From a bacterium (GTDB lineage: Bacteria > Myxococcota_A > Bradymonadia > UBA7976 > UBA1532): a DNA stretch of 60,371 nt. The notes under the pieces were generated by a model that saw only the letters and a list, made by a program, of their open reading frames with translations, ran no database searches and was not told the origin of the DNA. A program made the translations under genes and the position numbers. The stretch is taken from NCBI GenBank assembly GCA_030427205.1, contig JAUHXC010000053.1:1-60371 (forward strand). Reading direction: 5' to 3'. Shown piece after piece: positions 59,844-60,371 of the stretch; the stretch's first letter is position 1, and each line of letters begins with the position of its first letter.

Positions 59844-60371
59844 CCCGCAGCCCTTCCCCGCTCACGAGGGGATTGAGACAAGTAGGTCGACTCGACCGCC
59901 GGCTCCAGCCAGTCTGCCAGCCCGCAGCCCTTCCCCGCTCACGAGGGGATTGAGACAGGAGGGCCCATGTCTTGGGGGGAAGCGATGCTCCCCGCAGCCC
60001 TTCCCCGCTCACGAGGGGATTGAGACATGCTCTGGTCGATGTCTTGAGGAGACGGCGGCGAGGGACTGCCCGCAGCCCTTCCCCGCTCACGAGGGGATTG
60101 AGACACGTGCCGACTTGCAGCTTGATTCACTTTGGGGCTCAGGCCCGCAGCCCTTCCCCGCTCACGAGGGGATTGAGACAACATCAGCGAGAAGAGGAAG
60201 CCGAAGATCAGAGCGCTATCCCGCCCGCAGCCCTTCCCGGCTCACGAGGGGATTGAGACAAGTCCCGGCTTGCGGGAGAGCTCCTGACGCGCGGAGCCAC
60301 CCCGCAGCCCTTCCCCGCTCACGAGGGGATTGAGACAGCCCTCTCCGGACGGGACGCACTCCTTCCGCCCC
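59844..60371 (+). CRISPR. CRISPR array, seven repeats, continues past the window end
   Basis: Repeats of 37 bp (opening CCCGCAGCCC, closing GGGGATTGAGACA) lie at 59844-59880, 59921-59957, 59991-60027, 60069-60105, 60144-60180, 60224-60260 and 60301-60337. All are identical except one C-to-G change in the sixth. Spacers are 40, 33, 41, 38, 43 and 40 bp; the seventh is cut by the edge. TCCCC and GGGGA within each repeat can pair around an 8-base loop, and the ATTGAGAC end resembles the crRNA handle of many type I and III systems, so transcription is probably left to right. No cas gene lies in the window. Spacers show no match to other parts of the window. Confidence 0.97.

Noticed and set aside
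59054..59881. A minus-strand open frame through the 43-bp repeats and leader
   Set aside because: The product mixes repeat-derived and leader-derived sequence; the short stretch with fair codon use at about 59600-59770 lies in the CRISPR leader and has no homologous look.
59788..60333. Open frame reading PQPFPAHEGIET-type repeats
   Set aside because: This is the CRISPR repeat translated; spacing and unique spacers show it is not a protein.

Overview
The window is very GC-rich DNA (estimated by eye at about 70%), coding on both strands, with short intergenic gaps and frequent GTG/TTG starts or ATGA stop-start overlaps. Several features point to Myxococcota (the former deltaproteobacterial myxobacteria and relatives): a secreted amidase with a MYXO-CTERM-like sorting tail, a giant lipoprotein with MopE-type Cys/Asp repeats, a receiver-DUF4388-TPR regulator, a DUF1592/DUF1552 operon, and a very large number of putative lipoproteins (about a dozen). 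I see no rRNA or tRNA gene.

Layout. The left edge cuts an IS110-family transposase that lies against a PBP1C gene (158-2572). A STAND-type NTPase with TPRs follows on the minus strand (2672-5629), then a 1.4-kb gene-free stretch with inverted repeats and a tandem pair of paralogous lipoproteins. From 8155 to 20688 come metabolic and envelope genes: an SDR with a broken active site, a DUF3857/transglutaminase lipoprotein, an MDR reductase, a degenerate histidine kinase, an M20 amidohydrolase, an FdhF/YdeP molybdoenzyme and an orphan lipoprotein. From 21026 to 30577 lie the MopE-like lipoprotein, a thioredoxin-fold protein, a translationally coupled coiled-coil/SPFH pair, and the amidase. From 30774 to 40846 lie the DUF4388 regulator, a glutaredoxin lipoprotein, an EEP-family phosphatase lipoprotein, and a Cys-repeat lipoprotein coupled to an RnfD-like/Sel1 membrane protein.

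From 41252 to 43605 is a tightly overlapped three-gene unit that I cannot assign. Its first gene carries a frameshift, and it is preceded by 20-bp-phased repeats. Next come an RsmJ-like methyltransferase, an MSOX-like FAD oxidase, a calcium-repeat lipoprotein, a convergent HEAT-like/WD40 pair, a duplicated-domain secreted protein, and the DUF1592-DUF1552-lipoprotein operon (58400 to 54485). The right end, from 58401, is gene-free. It holds three consecutive repeat arrays: a 42-bp minisatellite, a 43-bp minisatellite, and a CRISPR array (7 repeats seen, running off the window) with a leader but no cas genes in view.

The most interesting non-coding signal is a family of palindromic intergenic elements of about 150-162 bp (9151-9312, 30606-30767, 49434-49584). 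They have matching ends and a central hairpin that is preserved by a compensating base pair. A separate 215-bp element with 27-bp terminal inverted repeats lies at 35530-35744. Functions below are judged from motifs and family knowledge only; no database search was possible.
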